From Hybos culiciformis (lineage: Eukaryota > Arthropoda > Insecta > Diptera > Hybotidae): DNA of 64,000 bases. Below are positions 25,301-37,300 of this stretch, piece after piece; position 1 is the stretch's first letter, and every line of letters starts with the position of its first letter. Below the pieces are notes generated by a model. The model was not told the DNA's origin. It saw only the letters and a list, made by a program, of their open reading frames with translations, and searched no databases. The stretch is from positions 105,150,485 to 105,214,484 of the forward strand of contig OZ023273.1 in the NCBI GenBank assembly GCA_964007475.1. The letters run 5' to 3'. The position numbers were made by a program, and so were the translations under genes.

Positions 25301-28300
25301 AAGATTAAAATATGAATCTCGTACTTTGAGAAATTATACAAATCAAAATGTATATACCTATTACATCTGAGCTTAGTGCTTCCTCCAAAACGACTAGGTA
25401 CTCCAAATGACGAGTTTTGTAAGGGGCAGAATTTTAGGAAAAGCCTCATTTAGTTTTGCCGAACTCGTTCATTTGACACCAAGACCGCTTAAATCAGCTC
25501 TGTATTGATATGGGAAATTGTGCCCCAAAATATGACTTTGAATGCCTCTAGCTCGGGAACCAAAGTGAGTTACAGGAAACTAAAAATGGGATTAGACATA
25601 TTTTGTGGTATACATACTTTCGATTAGATCGTAAGGAAAAACAATTAGGTCACCAGGAAAAAAATTAGAAATGTACTAGAACGATTTTACTTAAATCCTA
25701 TGTGAAATTGTTCTTTTCATGTTTCAAAAGTTTCGAAAATGAAGCACACAATTTCGTTTTTAAAATAAAATTTATATTTGCAATTTAATAAACTTCAATA
25801 AAAAACAAATGCTTTTTTTTGTTCCGAAATTATTTCTATAGAACTTTTTTACCACGAAAAAAACATATTATGGACATTTTTTTCATGAAAAATTACATAA
25901 TAATTTCCGATTTTTTTTATTTTTTGCAAAGCAATAAGAGTTTTTATCTAAATTCCTATTAAAATCTACTAATAATATGTAAATAATATCTAATTTAGTT
26001 GATCTAAAATTTGAAGAAACTCAAGAAACTTAATGAATAATATTAAATTAAAAGTTTTTTTATATGAAGGAAACTATTTTAAGGATCACATTTATAAAAT
26101 TAAAATAAAATTATAATCAGTGTTGCAAAATTAAATATAAATATTGTTTTGTAGAACTTTTTTTTATTTTTATTTTTCTATATATCAAATAAAAATAATA
26201 TAATAATTTAAAGTTTTAGCTACTACTTAACCTACTGTACAAGTGTACATTTTTAAAAAATTTCAAAAGGTAACAATATGATTAAAAAATTAAAATATTT
26301 AATGCCCTTCTAATCACAGAAGTATAATGCCTCGATCCTAGCTAATACCGCAAAGCAATTTAGAGCTACTGTAAAAACCGATTTTTTGCGTTATTTCTTA
26401 ATTAATTTAAATAAAAATTATAAAAAACGCAAGATATTAATTTTATTGATTTTTTGTAAAAAGAATTTCTTAAAATTATTTCGTAATTAATTAGAAAACT
26501 GATTTTATTTTTTTTTTGCTCCTGATGCCTTGAGCACAGCTAATACCGCAAAGCAATTTTGAGCTACCGTAAAAACCGATTTTCTGCGTTATTTGTTATT
26601 TATTTTAAATAAAAATTATGAAAAACGAAAGATATTAATTTTAGTGATTTTTTGTAAAAAGAATTTCTTAAAATTATTTCATAATTAATTAGAAAACTGA
26701 ATTTATTTTTTTTTTTGCTCCAGAAAGAATTGACTACGTCACAAAATAATTTTTTTGTTTCTTTTTCACAGCGTTTCTTTTGCATCGAAATCTGGTTTTG
26801 CTGCATTTTTCTGTCACAATCATATTATAAAAAAAACAAAAGCAGTTGTTTGCAGTTGATTTTTTTGCTTTCAGGTAAAATTAGCTGTGAACAGGTTTCC
26901 GGAACATTCCTTCAAAAATTGCTTTGCGGTATTAGCTGTGCTCAAGGCAAAGAATTGATTACATCACAAAATTTGTTTCTTTTTCAATGCGTTTCTTTTG
27001 CATTGAAATTTTGTTTTGCGACATTTTTCTGTCACAATCATATTATAGAAAAAACAAAAGCAGTTGTTTGCAGTTGTTTTGTTTTGCTTTCAGATAAAAT
27101 TAGCCAAATACCTTATAATGTAAATACTGGTGGTTGCTTATGTTTTCTAAATATTTTGATTCAGTGCAAAATATACGCTTTGTAGTGTGTGTTTTTGTCA
27201 AAATGTAAGGGGTTGGAAAATAGTTTATTTTATTTTTATTATTTTTTTTATATTCATTTTTTTTTCATAATGAAGAAATAATTTCTATAATTTAAGTTAA
27301 TTGTTATGCAGAAAGTTTTATTTAAAAGTTTTGAGGAATCATTCATCATCACCTTTTTGAATTTTCTAAAATTTTGTGTTCAAAAACAAAAAAAAAAAGG
27401 TTTATTTATTAAAAAAAATTCATTATCACCTACATACAAGGTTTGACTTTAATAAAAATAATTGTTACTTCTTTGCACTACAGTTTTTCTTATCACAAAT
27501 TAATTCAGTTATATTATATTAAGTTAAGATTGAAGACCAATATTGCTGCCTTTTATATAAAACGACCGACAATCCTTAACAATACATCAAGATGGCATTT
27601 TAATATTAATTTTATAATCATTTTTTTAATAATGATTTTTCAAAACTTCAATTTATTTTTTTATTTTATTTTCACAATCTTAAAAACTTTAAACGCTATC
27701 GAAAATTACTTAAATTTCAAAGCCAACTTCATTTAGAATTTTTGCAGTCATGGTAAACTACATAAAAAATACACATAATACATAAAAAAGAAAAACATCT
27801 GATTTTCCTATGCACTGAAATTTTATAAACCAACACATAAGCAAGCACCAGTATTTACATTATAAGGTATTTGAAATTAGCTGTGAACAGATTTCCGGAA
27901 CATTCCTTCAAAAATTGCTTTGCGGTATTAGCTATGATCGAGGCAAAAGAACGTAGGGACTATCGCAATTTTTTTTCTTGAAAACTCAGATAAATTTGTT
28001 TGAGCCAGAAAGAGAAAAATATACAATAAAATTTATAAAAAAAGCTTAAACAAAAATTTTATTAAAATTTTACCCCCTCTTAAAAGCACATTGGACAAGT
28101 GATTTGAATCGTTCTATAGTAGAGTACGATTCAAATCACTTGACCAATGAGCTTTTAAGATTACCCTCTTTTATTATAAAAAATTGCATGAGCTTTTTCT
28201 TAAATAATTTCTCCTAAATTTTGTATGGAGTTTTGTAATGGAAAGGGAAAGCTTTCCATAACGGATTGGTCAAGTGATTTGAATCGTACTCTAGCATTTG

Positions 28301-31300
28301 TTAGAAAACTATGAAAAAAAGAAATCAAAACATTGAAAATTAATTATTATTCTGTTTTTAGTTTTATTAAGCTGGGTGGACGTTATTTGAATTTTTGTAA
28401 AAATATATTGCTTGCTTTATGCAGTGATTGAAAAAATCAATTGAAATAAAAGTACCTTCCCTCCTGTTAAATCAAATTTTGTACTATCAAACAAAAATTA
28501 CATTTTTCAAAATTTGCTGACTTGCAACAAATGGGAGCCGGTCTAATGCCCCGAGTCGAAAATCTCGGAGGTACGAAATTCCGGAATTTTTTTTCCCCGT
28601 TTCCCAAAATCTCGAAAATCCAAATCCCGGAAGCTAATATCCCGGAAATCACAATCCCAGATTCTGAAATCCCGGAAGTTAGAATCCCGGAAAGACGAAA
28701 TCCTGGAAGTCAAAATCCCGAAAACACTAAATCCCGAAACCTGAAATCCCGAAAAGACATAATCTCGGAGGTTTTAATCTCTAAAGCCCCGCAGGAACAC
28801 TTTGGCTCGCGTAGCAATGGACTAAGTTGCGAAAAAAATAGGGTTTAAATCCCTGAAAACACACGAAAAGACTTTGGCTCGCGTAGCCATGGATTATGTT
28901 GCGAAAAAGGAGGTTTTAATCACTGAAGCCCCGCAGGGACACGCGAAAAGACTTTGGCCCTCGTAGCCATCGGTGAGGTTGCGAAAAAGGAGGTTTTAAT
29001 CCCTGAAGCTCCGCAGTTAATTTTTTCTTCCAAATTAAAATTTCCGGGATTTTGTCCCTGCGGTTTTCTGGTTTCCGGGATTTTGTCCCTGCGGTTTTCT
29101 GGTTTCCGGGAATTTGTCCTTCCGGGATTTTGGTTTCCAGGGTTTTGTCATTTTGGGATTTTGTTTTCCAGCATTTTGGCTTCCGGGATTTTATCTTCTG
29201 TGGTTTTGTTTTCGGGCTTTTGTAGTCGGGATTTTGGCTTCCGGGGCTTAGACCCCAACCCGCAACAAATTAGTCACATTCTACATTTTAATTTTACTGA
29301 AAAAAACACAAAAAAAATTTTAAACTTTATTAAAATTTTAGTGTACATATTTAAATTCATTATTATTATTAGATGCTTTTTATTGAAGTTGTTTTTGGTA
29401 TGGTGTTACGAGAGAGACGGCGATATAAAATGGAGAGAAAGAGAACTTTTTTTTTTTAATTCCAGCAATAAATAGTTAATAGTACTTAAATCAAAAGTGC
29501 TTCTCCCAGGATTTTTCTGAATAAAAATATTCCTAATGTATTTTGTGAGTGTAATTTAATCAGAGTTAAAAATTTTATTTTTTTCACTCCTTCGCTCCAT
29601 TCTTTGCAAAGGAAATAAAAAATAAATAAATTAAATCGCTCTTTGGGAACGAAATTTTAAAAAAAATTTTTTTGCTCCCAAAATAAAAATAAAAAAAACG
29701 AACAATAAATTACGCTCTTTGGGAATGAAATATTGTTGTTTATTTATTTCACTCCTTGTAGAACATTTTGTTAGGGAGTGAAAAAAAAAATTTTTTTTTT
29801 TCGATCTTTACTAGGTATAGAAAATAAAAACAAAACAAAAATCGCTCTTGGGAGTGAAATAATTTATTTTTATTTTTTCGTTCCCTAAGAGAGAATTTTT
29901 AAAATATCGTTTAAAATATTATTTATTAGATCGTTTTCATGAAGAGCAATAAGAGTGAAATAATAAAATAAAATTTTTAACCCTGAATTTAATGTCAAAA
30001 ATATTTCAAGTTGATTTTTTTAATACGTGCATCAAGGCATGTATTAAAATATCCTGTACAAAAAACATCATTACTGTCAAATCAAAGTTGTTTTGATTTG
30101 AATTTTTAAAACATTTTTTCTCTTGAAAAAAATAATAAAAAAAATTAAAAAAAATATTCTCCGGAGAATATGTTTTTTTTTGACACTATATTAAAATATT
30201 TTTGTGTTAAAATATTTTTATTCAAGAAAAATTAAGATCCTGGGAGAAGCACTAAATTAATATATTTTTGACTTTGAAAATAATATATTTTTGGCTTAAA
30301 TTGTATTTACAATAATTTGACTCATAATTTTGGCTTCGGTTTACTATTTATTGCTGGAATTATAAAAAAAGTTGCAACTTTTTTCGATTAATATAGAGAC
30401 ATCTGTTGTAATAGTAGATTATAATATATGTTAACTAAATTTGTTATTAATTACGAGTTGTGTATACACACAAACACATAGACACGAGTCAAAATTATAT
30501 CACGAGACCGAAGGTCGAGTTATATAATATTGACAAGTGTCTATGTGTTTGTGTGTATACATAACGAGTTGTTATAACAAATTTTGTTAACATATCTTAT
30601 ATACTGCTTTAATGTGTATGTGAGAGGTAGTTGCAAAGAGAGAATATAGAGATAATTTATAATAAAAAATAAAAGATCAAGACAAAATAAAACATAAAAA
30701 TTCCCTTCTCTTTTGAGAAGAAAATATAAAGAAGAAAATACAAAAGAGAAAAAAATAGTTTGTGTATTATTTTTATATTCAAATACGAAGTTATGGAAGA
30801 AGAGGTAGAAGGGGTAAGAAATATTGCTTGAAAAAAAATAAATTATCTTCCCTTTACTTTGTTTATTTTTCTTATTTTATCTTCTCCTTTATTTAAATTT
30901 TATTTTAATTTCGCTTTCTCTTACCGTAGAGATAGTGTATACGTAGTTCAATTGCGTATTGGAAATTGAAAATTTTACCTGCTATACCCAAAGCAGTTCA
31001 GTTACGAAAAACCAAAAAAAAAAAGAACATAATTCGTGATATAAATTTTTCAGAGTTGTAACATTTCAAATAATTCCCAATACCAAATACAAAGTAATTG
31101 TATTTGAAAAGTACTGAATTCTTTTTTAAAAAAGTAATTGGATTTGATAAAGTACTGAATACAAAGTAATTGTATTTGAAAAGTACTGAAAACTTTTTTC
31201 TAAAAGTAATTGGATTTGAAAAAGTACTGAATAAAAAGTAATTGTATTTGAAAAGTACTGAATACTTTTTTCCAAAAGTAATTGGATTTGATAAAGTACT

Positions 31301-34300
31301 GAATAAAAAGTAATTGTATTTGAAAAGTACTGAAATATCAGTAGTATTATTTATAATTATTTTTTCTGCTGTTAAATTCGGTAGAAAAATAGCTAAAATA
31401 AAAAAATCTTCTATATCAGGGGTGTCAACTGAATTTTTTACAAGATCTACTTCGCGCAGTAAAAATCCTCTGCGAACTATTTTTTCTAAAAGCAGGAGTA
31501 AGAGGAGAAGGCAATATTTAGGGATCCAAATTCTAAGTGTTCGTCTGTTAAATTAGTTCGGTATTTCGACTTTATTATTTTCATTTGTGAAAATGCTGAT
31601 TCGGAAAAATAATGTCGAACCAAAATAAACGTATACATTTTCAGCACATTTTTTTAGATATTTATCTTCTGCTAAATATTTCCAGAATTTATCTTCGGAA
31701 GCTCTTGCTTTTATATAAATATCATTTTGCAAAGTAATAATTTCTGCTTCAAGTGTAATGTTATCAATATCAAACTACTTGAAAGATTTTTCGCAATTGT
31801 TTCTGCATTAATATTGCCATTAAATAGAAAACTCATAAATAAAACTACATTATCAAGTTTTTGAATCTTCGAAACGGTTACCAAATTTTTCAATAAAATT
31901 CTTAGTTTCTTTGATATATTTATTTTCATCATAATTAGTACAAAATAGAAGACGAACTTTTTAATTGCGCCAACATGTTTGGAAAATTGGATAATTTTAA
32001 AGATTCCTGAAATTGAAAATGGCAATTTGAAAGAAAATAAATATCTGAAATATGAATATTTATTGGCGATCGACCTAAAATCATTACGCGATCGACCGGT
32101 AGATCGACGTTATTGACACCTCAGTTCTATATGGTTAAAGAATACTAGCTACAATTATGACTCAATTGAATAAAATTACAAAATTTAGAAAAAGTGAGGA
32201 TGCGAATTATGAGGGTCCCGAAACAATTTATACAGACATAATTTATACGAAAAAACATTATTCTACCATACAAATGAGTAATTTCGCTTTCAGAGACGTC
32301 ATAATTTATATATGAATAAAGTCGTTTTTTTTGTATAAATAATATCGCTTTTAAAGTGACATTATTTATCATATGATCTATGTCGTTTTTTTTTTGTATA
32401 AATAATGTCGTTTAGAACGACACTATTTTTGCAACAATAAAATCGTTTTTTGATCGTATGAATAATGTCATTTAAGGGTTAGGGTTTTAACTTTCGAAAG
32501 ATCGTGTTTTTTTTTTTTCTCTTATCTTATTGTTTAACATTTCAAGAATATGTCCTTAAAATTTTAGGTCGATAGAAGTAATATTCTCAAAGTTATTGTC
32601 TTATTAGTCTCCTGTCCTTTAACTCTCTGACTCTAGTTCATAAACTTTAGACGCGCTTTTTTCAAAACTACTTTTTTAAAGTCCGTGTTCACTGTCATTT
32701 CAAAACTACTTGACCGATTCATTTCAAACTTTGTACAGATTTTTGACATATAAAATACCGCCCCCAACGTTTAGTAAAAAAATTTTTTTTTTTCATTAAG
32801 GGTGTTTTCCACCCACAAAAAGGCGGAATTTTTAGTGGAAAATAACAGTTTACACTTTAGATGGCCGCCAAAAATTTTTAAATGCAAAAAAAGAATATCA
32901 GAGAACGTTGGGGGGAAGATTTGATTATAATTTGACAAATTTTTCTTGGTTTTTTAATTTCAGATAATTTCCGGCCGAGTTATAGTGAACACCGCAAATT
33001 GTTTTTTTCTCAAGACGTCCTGGGGGAAGCACTGTTACCGGGGGGTCCCGAAATAATTTATACGGACATAATTTATACGAAAAAACGACATTATTCATAC
33101 CATACAAATGAATTATGTCGCTTTCAGGCACGTCATAATTTATATATGAATAAAGTCGTTTTTTTTTTGTATAAATAACGTCGCTTTTAAAACGACATTA
33201 TTTATCATATGAATAAAGTCGTTTTTTTTTCGTATAAATAATGTCGCTTCTAAACGACATTATTTCTACATGAATAAAGTCGTTTTTTAATCGTATGAAT
33301 AATGTCATTTTTAAAACGACACTATTTATCGTATGTGAGTAAAAACGAATGTTGGCCGTACAAAATGTAGGTGAACTGACATAACCGCGAATATTGTGTT
33401 CTAAGCAAAAGGGGAAGGGGAGGGGGCAGCAGGGCGGCGGGCGGGCGGTTGGTCAGTGGGATTTGCGGCTGGCGCCAGCTGCAAATCCCACTGACCAACC
33501 ACCCGCCCGCCGCCCTACTGCCCTGCTGCCCCCCCCTTCCCCTTTTGCTTACCACACAACATTTTATCGGAGATATTGTGAGGTACACACCGGAAGGGGG
33601 GGCAGCAGGGCGGCGGGCGGGCGGTTGGTCAGTGGGATTTGCGGCGCAAATTTTACTGACCAACCGCCCGCCCGCCGCCCTGCTGCCCCCCCTTCTCGTG
33701 TGTCTACCTCACAAATATTTTTTTTTTTTACTCGCATACGATAAATAGTATCGTTTTAAAAATGACATTATTCATACGATAAAAAAACGACATTGTTCAT
33801 ACGATAAATAATGTCGTTTTAAAAGCGACATTATTTATACAAAAAAAAAACGACATTATTTATCGTATGAATAATGTCGTTTTTCCGTATAAATAAAATC
33901 GCTTTTAAAACGACATTATTTATCGTATGAATAATGCCGTTTTTCCGTATAAATAAAATCGCTTTTAAAACAACATTATTTATCGTATGAATAATGTCGT
34001 TTTTCTCGTATAAATGATGTCTGTATAAATTGTTTCGTAGTGCCAAATTATGGGGCAAAAAATTAATAAATATAAATGTGCTATTTGATTACCCAATCCT
34101 TCACAATGTGAATTTTTTTTTCTTTTTCTGCATATATGTATATAATATAATATTATATTTTAGTAATAATATTATAACATATAACTGTAGTTAAAATTAA
34201 AATATAATAAAGGCTACTATAGACATCTTTGTTATTATCATATTGGTGTGTATTATACATTTTTTAAATGCTTTTATTAGTTAATTTAAATGTTTATAAG

Positions 34301-37300
34301 AATTTGTTTAAGATTTTTTTTTTTTAGATGAAAAAAAAAAACATATTTTGAAATACTTAACACCTCTTCTCGTAGTTTTATTTTAACACCCGTTTATATA
34401 TGTATATTTCAGTACTTTTCAAATACAATTACTTTTTATTCAGTACTTTTTCAAATCCAATTACTTTTAGGAAAAGTATTCAGTACTTTTCAAATACAAT
34501 TACTTTTTATTCAGTACTTTATCAAATCCAATTACTTTTGGAAAAAAGTATTCAGTACTTTTCAAATACAATTACTTTGTATTCAGTACTTTTTCAAATC
34601 CAATTATTTTTCGAAAAAAGAATTCAGTACTTTTCAAATACAATTACTTTGTATTCAGTACTAGTATTCAGTAACAAAGTATTTGAATATTCACAACTCT
34701 GAAATTTTTATTTTATTTTATTAATAAATTAATTTTTTTTTTTAAGGTACAAGAAAATAATATTATTTTTTTTTGAATTTGAAGAACAAAATTTTTTTGA
34801 ATTATAATGAAAAACACAATAATAAATTATTTTGAAAATTATTTGACAATATACGGCGTAAAACACTGGGAAAGTTAATGCTAGAGATAGAGTCGACGTA
34901 ATTCACGCGCGTGTACGCACGTAAAAAATCAAATTGTATGAAAATGTATGAGACCGGCTATACGCAACGACGTAAAACGTAGCTTACGCGCGTAAAAGTT
35001 GAAATATTTTAACTTTCCCAGTATTTTACGCCGTACATTGTGGAAATCATTTGTTTATAATTGTGTTGTTTATTTTGTTGTAATTAGAAAAAAAAATTGT
35101 GTTGTTTATTTTGTTGTATTTAGAAAAAAAAAATTTTACAAACAAATAATTATTTAAAAAAATAAAAAAGTTCATAAATATAATTATATTCAAAAATAAA
35201 AATTAAATAATTATTTATTGCAAATTTATTAAAATTTTTTATGTTTTATTAAGTTATAAATAAATTAAAAAGCATTATAAAAATATTACAAAAGAATATA
35301 ACTTAATAAAACATAAAAAATTTTAATAAATTTGCAATAAATAATTATTTAATTTTTATTTTTGAATATAATTATATTTATGAACTTTTTTATTTTATTA
35401 AATACAATAATTAAAAACTAAAAGATAATAATTAAAAACTAAGGCTAAAGTGCAGTTTATGGGAACCACTCAGAATGGGCTGAAACTTGGAGGGGGGGTA
35501 GAGGCGGTGCCCAAACTCCCAAAACTGAAATCAGTTCTTGGGGCAAAGGCTCCGTTTCGGAGATAGGGCCCCCCAAAGTTTTCATACATTTTGTATGGGC
35601 AATTTTTTTTTGCTCGATTTGCCCCATTTTTTTTGTAGAGAGTATAGGGGTTGTTCCAAAACAAGAGGGGGTGGTGGGGGGCGGCGGGGGGGCGGCGGGC
35701 GGGCGGTCTGGAGGTTGGTCAGTGGGATTTGCGGCGCCAGCCGCAAATCCCACTGACCAACCTCCAGACCGCCCGCCCGCCGCCCCCCACCACCCCCTCT
35801 TGTTTTGGAACACCCCCTTTATCCTTTTCCCAAAAATAGGGCCAATCGGGCAAAAAAAAATTTTCCCATACAAAAATGTATGAAAACTTTGGTGGGCCCT
35901 ATCTCCGAAACGGGGCCTTTGCCCCAAGAACTGATTTCAGTTTTGGGAGTTTGGGCACCGCCTCTACCCCCCCTCCAAGTTTCAGCCCATTCTGAGTGGT
36001 TCCCATAAACTGCACTAACGCCAAAACTAAAATTACTTAAAAAAAAATTTTAAAGAAAAAATAATAATTAAAATAAAAATTGGATGACATTTTTCTCTTT
36101 TGTTTTTCGCATGTGAACGGCGTTGAGCATAACAGGTAAAAAAAACAGGTTTTTTTTATTTTTTTTACGCGCGCATACGCGCGTGAATTACGTCGACTCT
36201 ATCTCTAGCATAAAATATTTTAACTTTTTCATAGCTGAACTACGTCGTCGTTATTAATTAGCCTCATACAATTCCATACAATTGGACTTTTTTACGCAGA
36301 ATACGCGCGTGAATATATTACCGTTATCTTCTCCTTGCTTTTTCTTTTGAAGATAATTTAATGAACTCTGGTATTGAGTGCTCATTTTTATTTAGCAATA
36401 TATGTTTGTTATATGTGAATAGATTTTTTTTATTTTCTTTTTTTGTTATTATTCTGTATTGAAATATTATGAGTGGGAGTCATATATATATTAAACTATA
36501 TATTCCTAGCTTTCTATGTATTGCCCGTAAAAAAGCGTAGTCAAAGTTGAACGTGTAAATGTGTGCGTTTTCATGTAATTTTGCTTAGAATTCAAGGGAT
36601 CGTTATAATAGATTCCTTTTTGGGATGTAACAAAATATTATTAATTAAGTTACATGGCCACCACAGGAAATTATGATAATTACGTATATAAAGTAATTTT
36701 ATTTTAAAAATCAAAAGATTTATTATTTTTACCTGTGAAAATTTAAGTTTATTTGAATTTATTTGAAACTTCTTATATTTTATTATTTCGAAAATTAAAA
36801 AAAAACAAAAAATTAGAAAAAAGCATTGAAAAGGGAAAAACGTAAGCCGCTTTGACAAGCCGGTCACAATGCGCTTATTATAATCACTTTATGATTTCTG
36901 TGGCTACTTACCAAAACTATTACGCTCTCTTTACATAGGGAAAAATAATTTTTTGTAATTGTTTTATTCATAGCTTAATTCTAACAAACTTGCTAACAAA
37001 TGAATTTTTTCAAATTTTCCACTATTTGACTTCCATCCTTTTATATACATACCTTCATTTTTAGATTTTTCTTTGCTAAATTTCACAAAATTTTATTTTT
37101 TTTTTTTCTTAAAATTTAAAATTTTTGAAAATTATGATGTCAAAATAATAATAAAAAAAAATTTCGGTTACTTGATGTCGAGCCGGAAATAAATGAATAA
37201 AAACTCGGTTGAGCTTATTTAAAACGTTACTTGCTTTTTTTCCTTTTCAATAAGAAAATGCGTCGTTGTTTACAAATTTTCAATTTTTGCCAGCAACAAC

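Larger units (their letters stand above)
26328..27945. mobile_element. Inverted-repeat element with a nested sibling
   Basis: Left end TGCCTCGATCCTAGCTAATACC with GCAAAGCAATTT; right end AAAATTGCTTTGCGGTATTA with GCTATGATCGAGGCA. A second pair with the variant TGCCTTGAGCACAGCTAATA lies inside at 26526-26949. Inside the outer copy a further inverted pair, ACCTTATAATGTAAATACTGG at 27109 and its inverse near 27850, is present. No target duplication could be fixed. Confidence 0.75.
33045..34040. mobile_element. Palindromic element with CGACATTATT arrays and GC-rich core
   Basis: Left end GTCCCGAAATAATTTATACGG and right end (inverse) CTACGAAACAATTTATACAG. Each side holds four to six units of AAAACGACATTATTTATCGT ATGAATAATGTCGTTTT, themselves palindromic. 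The centre contains two GC-rich hairpins (33403-33550, 33580-33710). Non-coding; ORFs in the centre arise from the GC repeats. Confidence 0.8.
31051..34701. mobile_element. Composite hAT-type element, 3.65 kb
   Basis: Starts CAGAGTTGT, ends ACAACTCTG, and is flanked by the perfect 8-bp duplication AAATTTTT (31043-31050, 34702-34709). Long subterminal arrays lie at each end in inverted orientation: 31090-31340 and 34410-34670. They consist of about four units of AAGTAATTGTATTTGAAAAG TACTGAATAC. It contains a second complete hAT element and two further repeat families. No intact transposase was found. Confidence 0.8.

Noticed and set aside
26715..27185. 156-aa ORF with a repeated peptide
   Set aside because: Created by a tandem duplication inside an inverted-repeat transposon; no similarity to known proteins and no splice signals.
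27443..27736. 97-aa plus-strand ORF rich in Ile, Asn and Phe
   Set aside because: Composition expected from AT-rich DNA; lies within a transposon and shows no motif.
28522..29475. 108- and 173-aa ORFs with IPEAxIPE or FPGFCPCGF repeats
   Set aside because: Translation of the ATCCCGGAA short repeats of the foldback element; the same occurs in the copy at 15.4-16.0 kb.
31080..31340. CRISPR-like array
   Set aside because: Regular ~70-bp direct repeats have no unique spacers, are mirrored at the other transposon end, and the genome is eukaryotic.
33322..33748. Pro/Ala-rich ORFs over 33.3-33.7 kb
   Set aside because: Palindromic GC-rich hairpins are open in many frames on both strands simply for lack of AT-rich stops.
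35457..36008. ORFs up to 156 aa on both strands at 35.5-36.0 kb
   Set aside because: Same peptide appears on both strands because the DNA is a palindrome; not protein coding.
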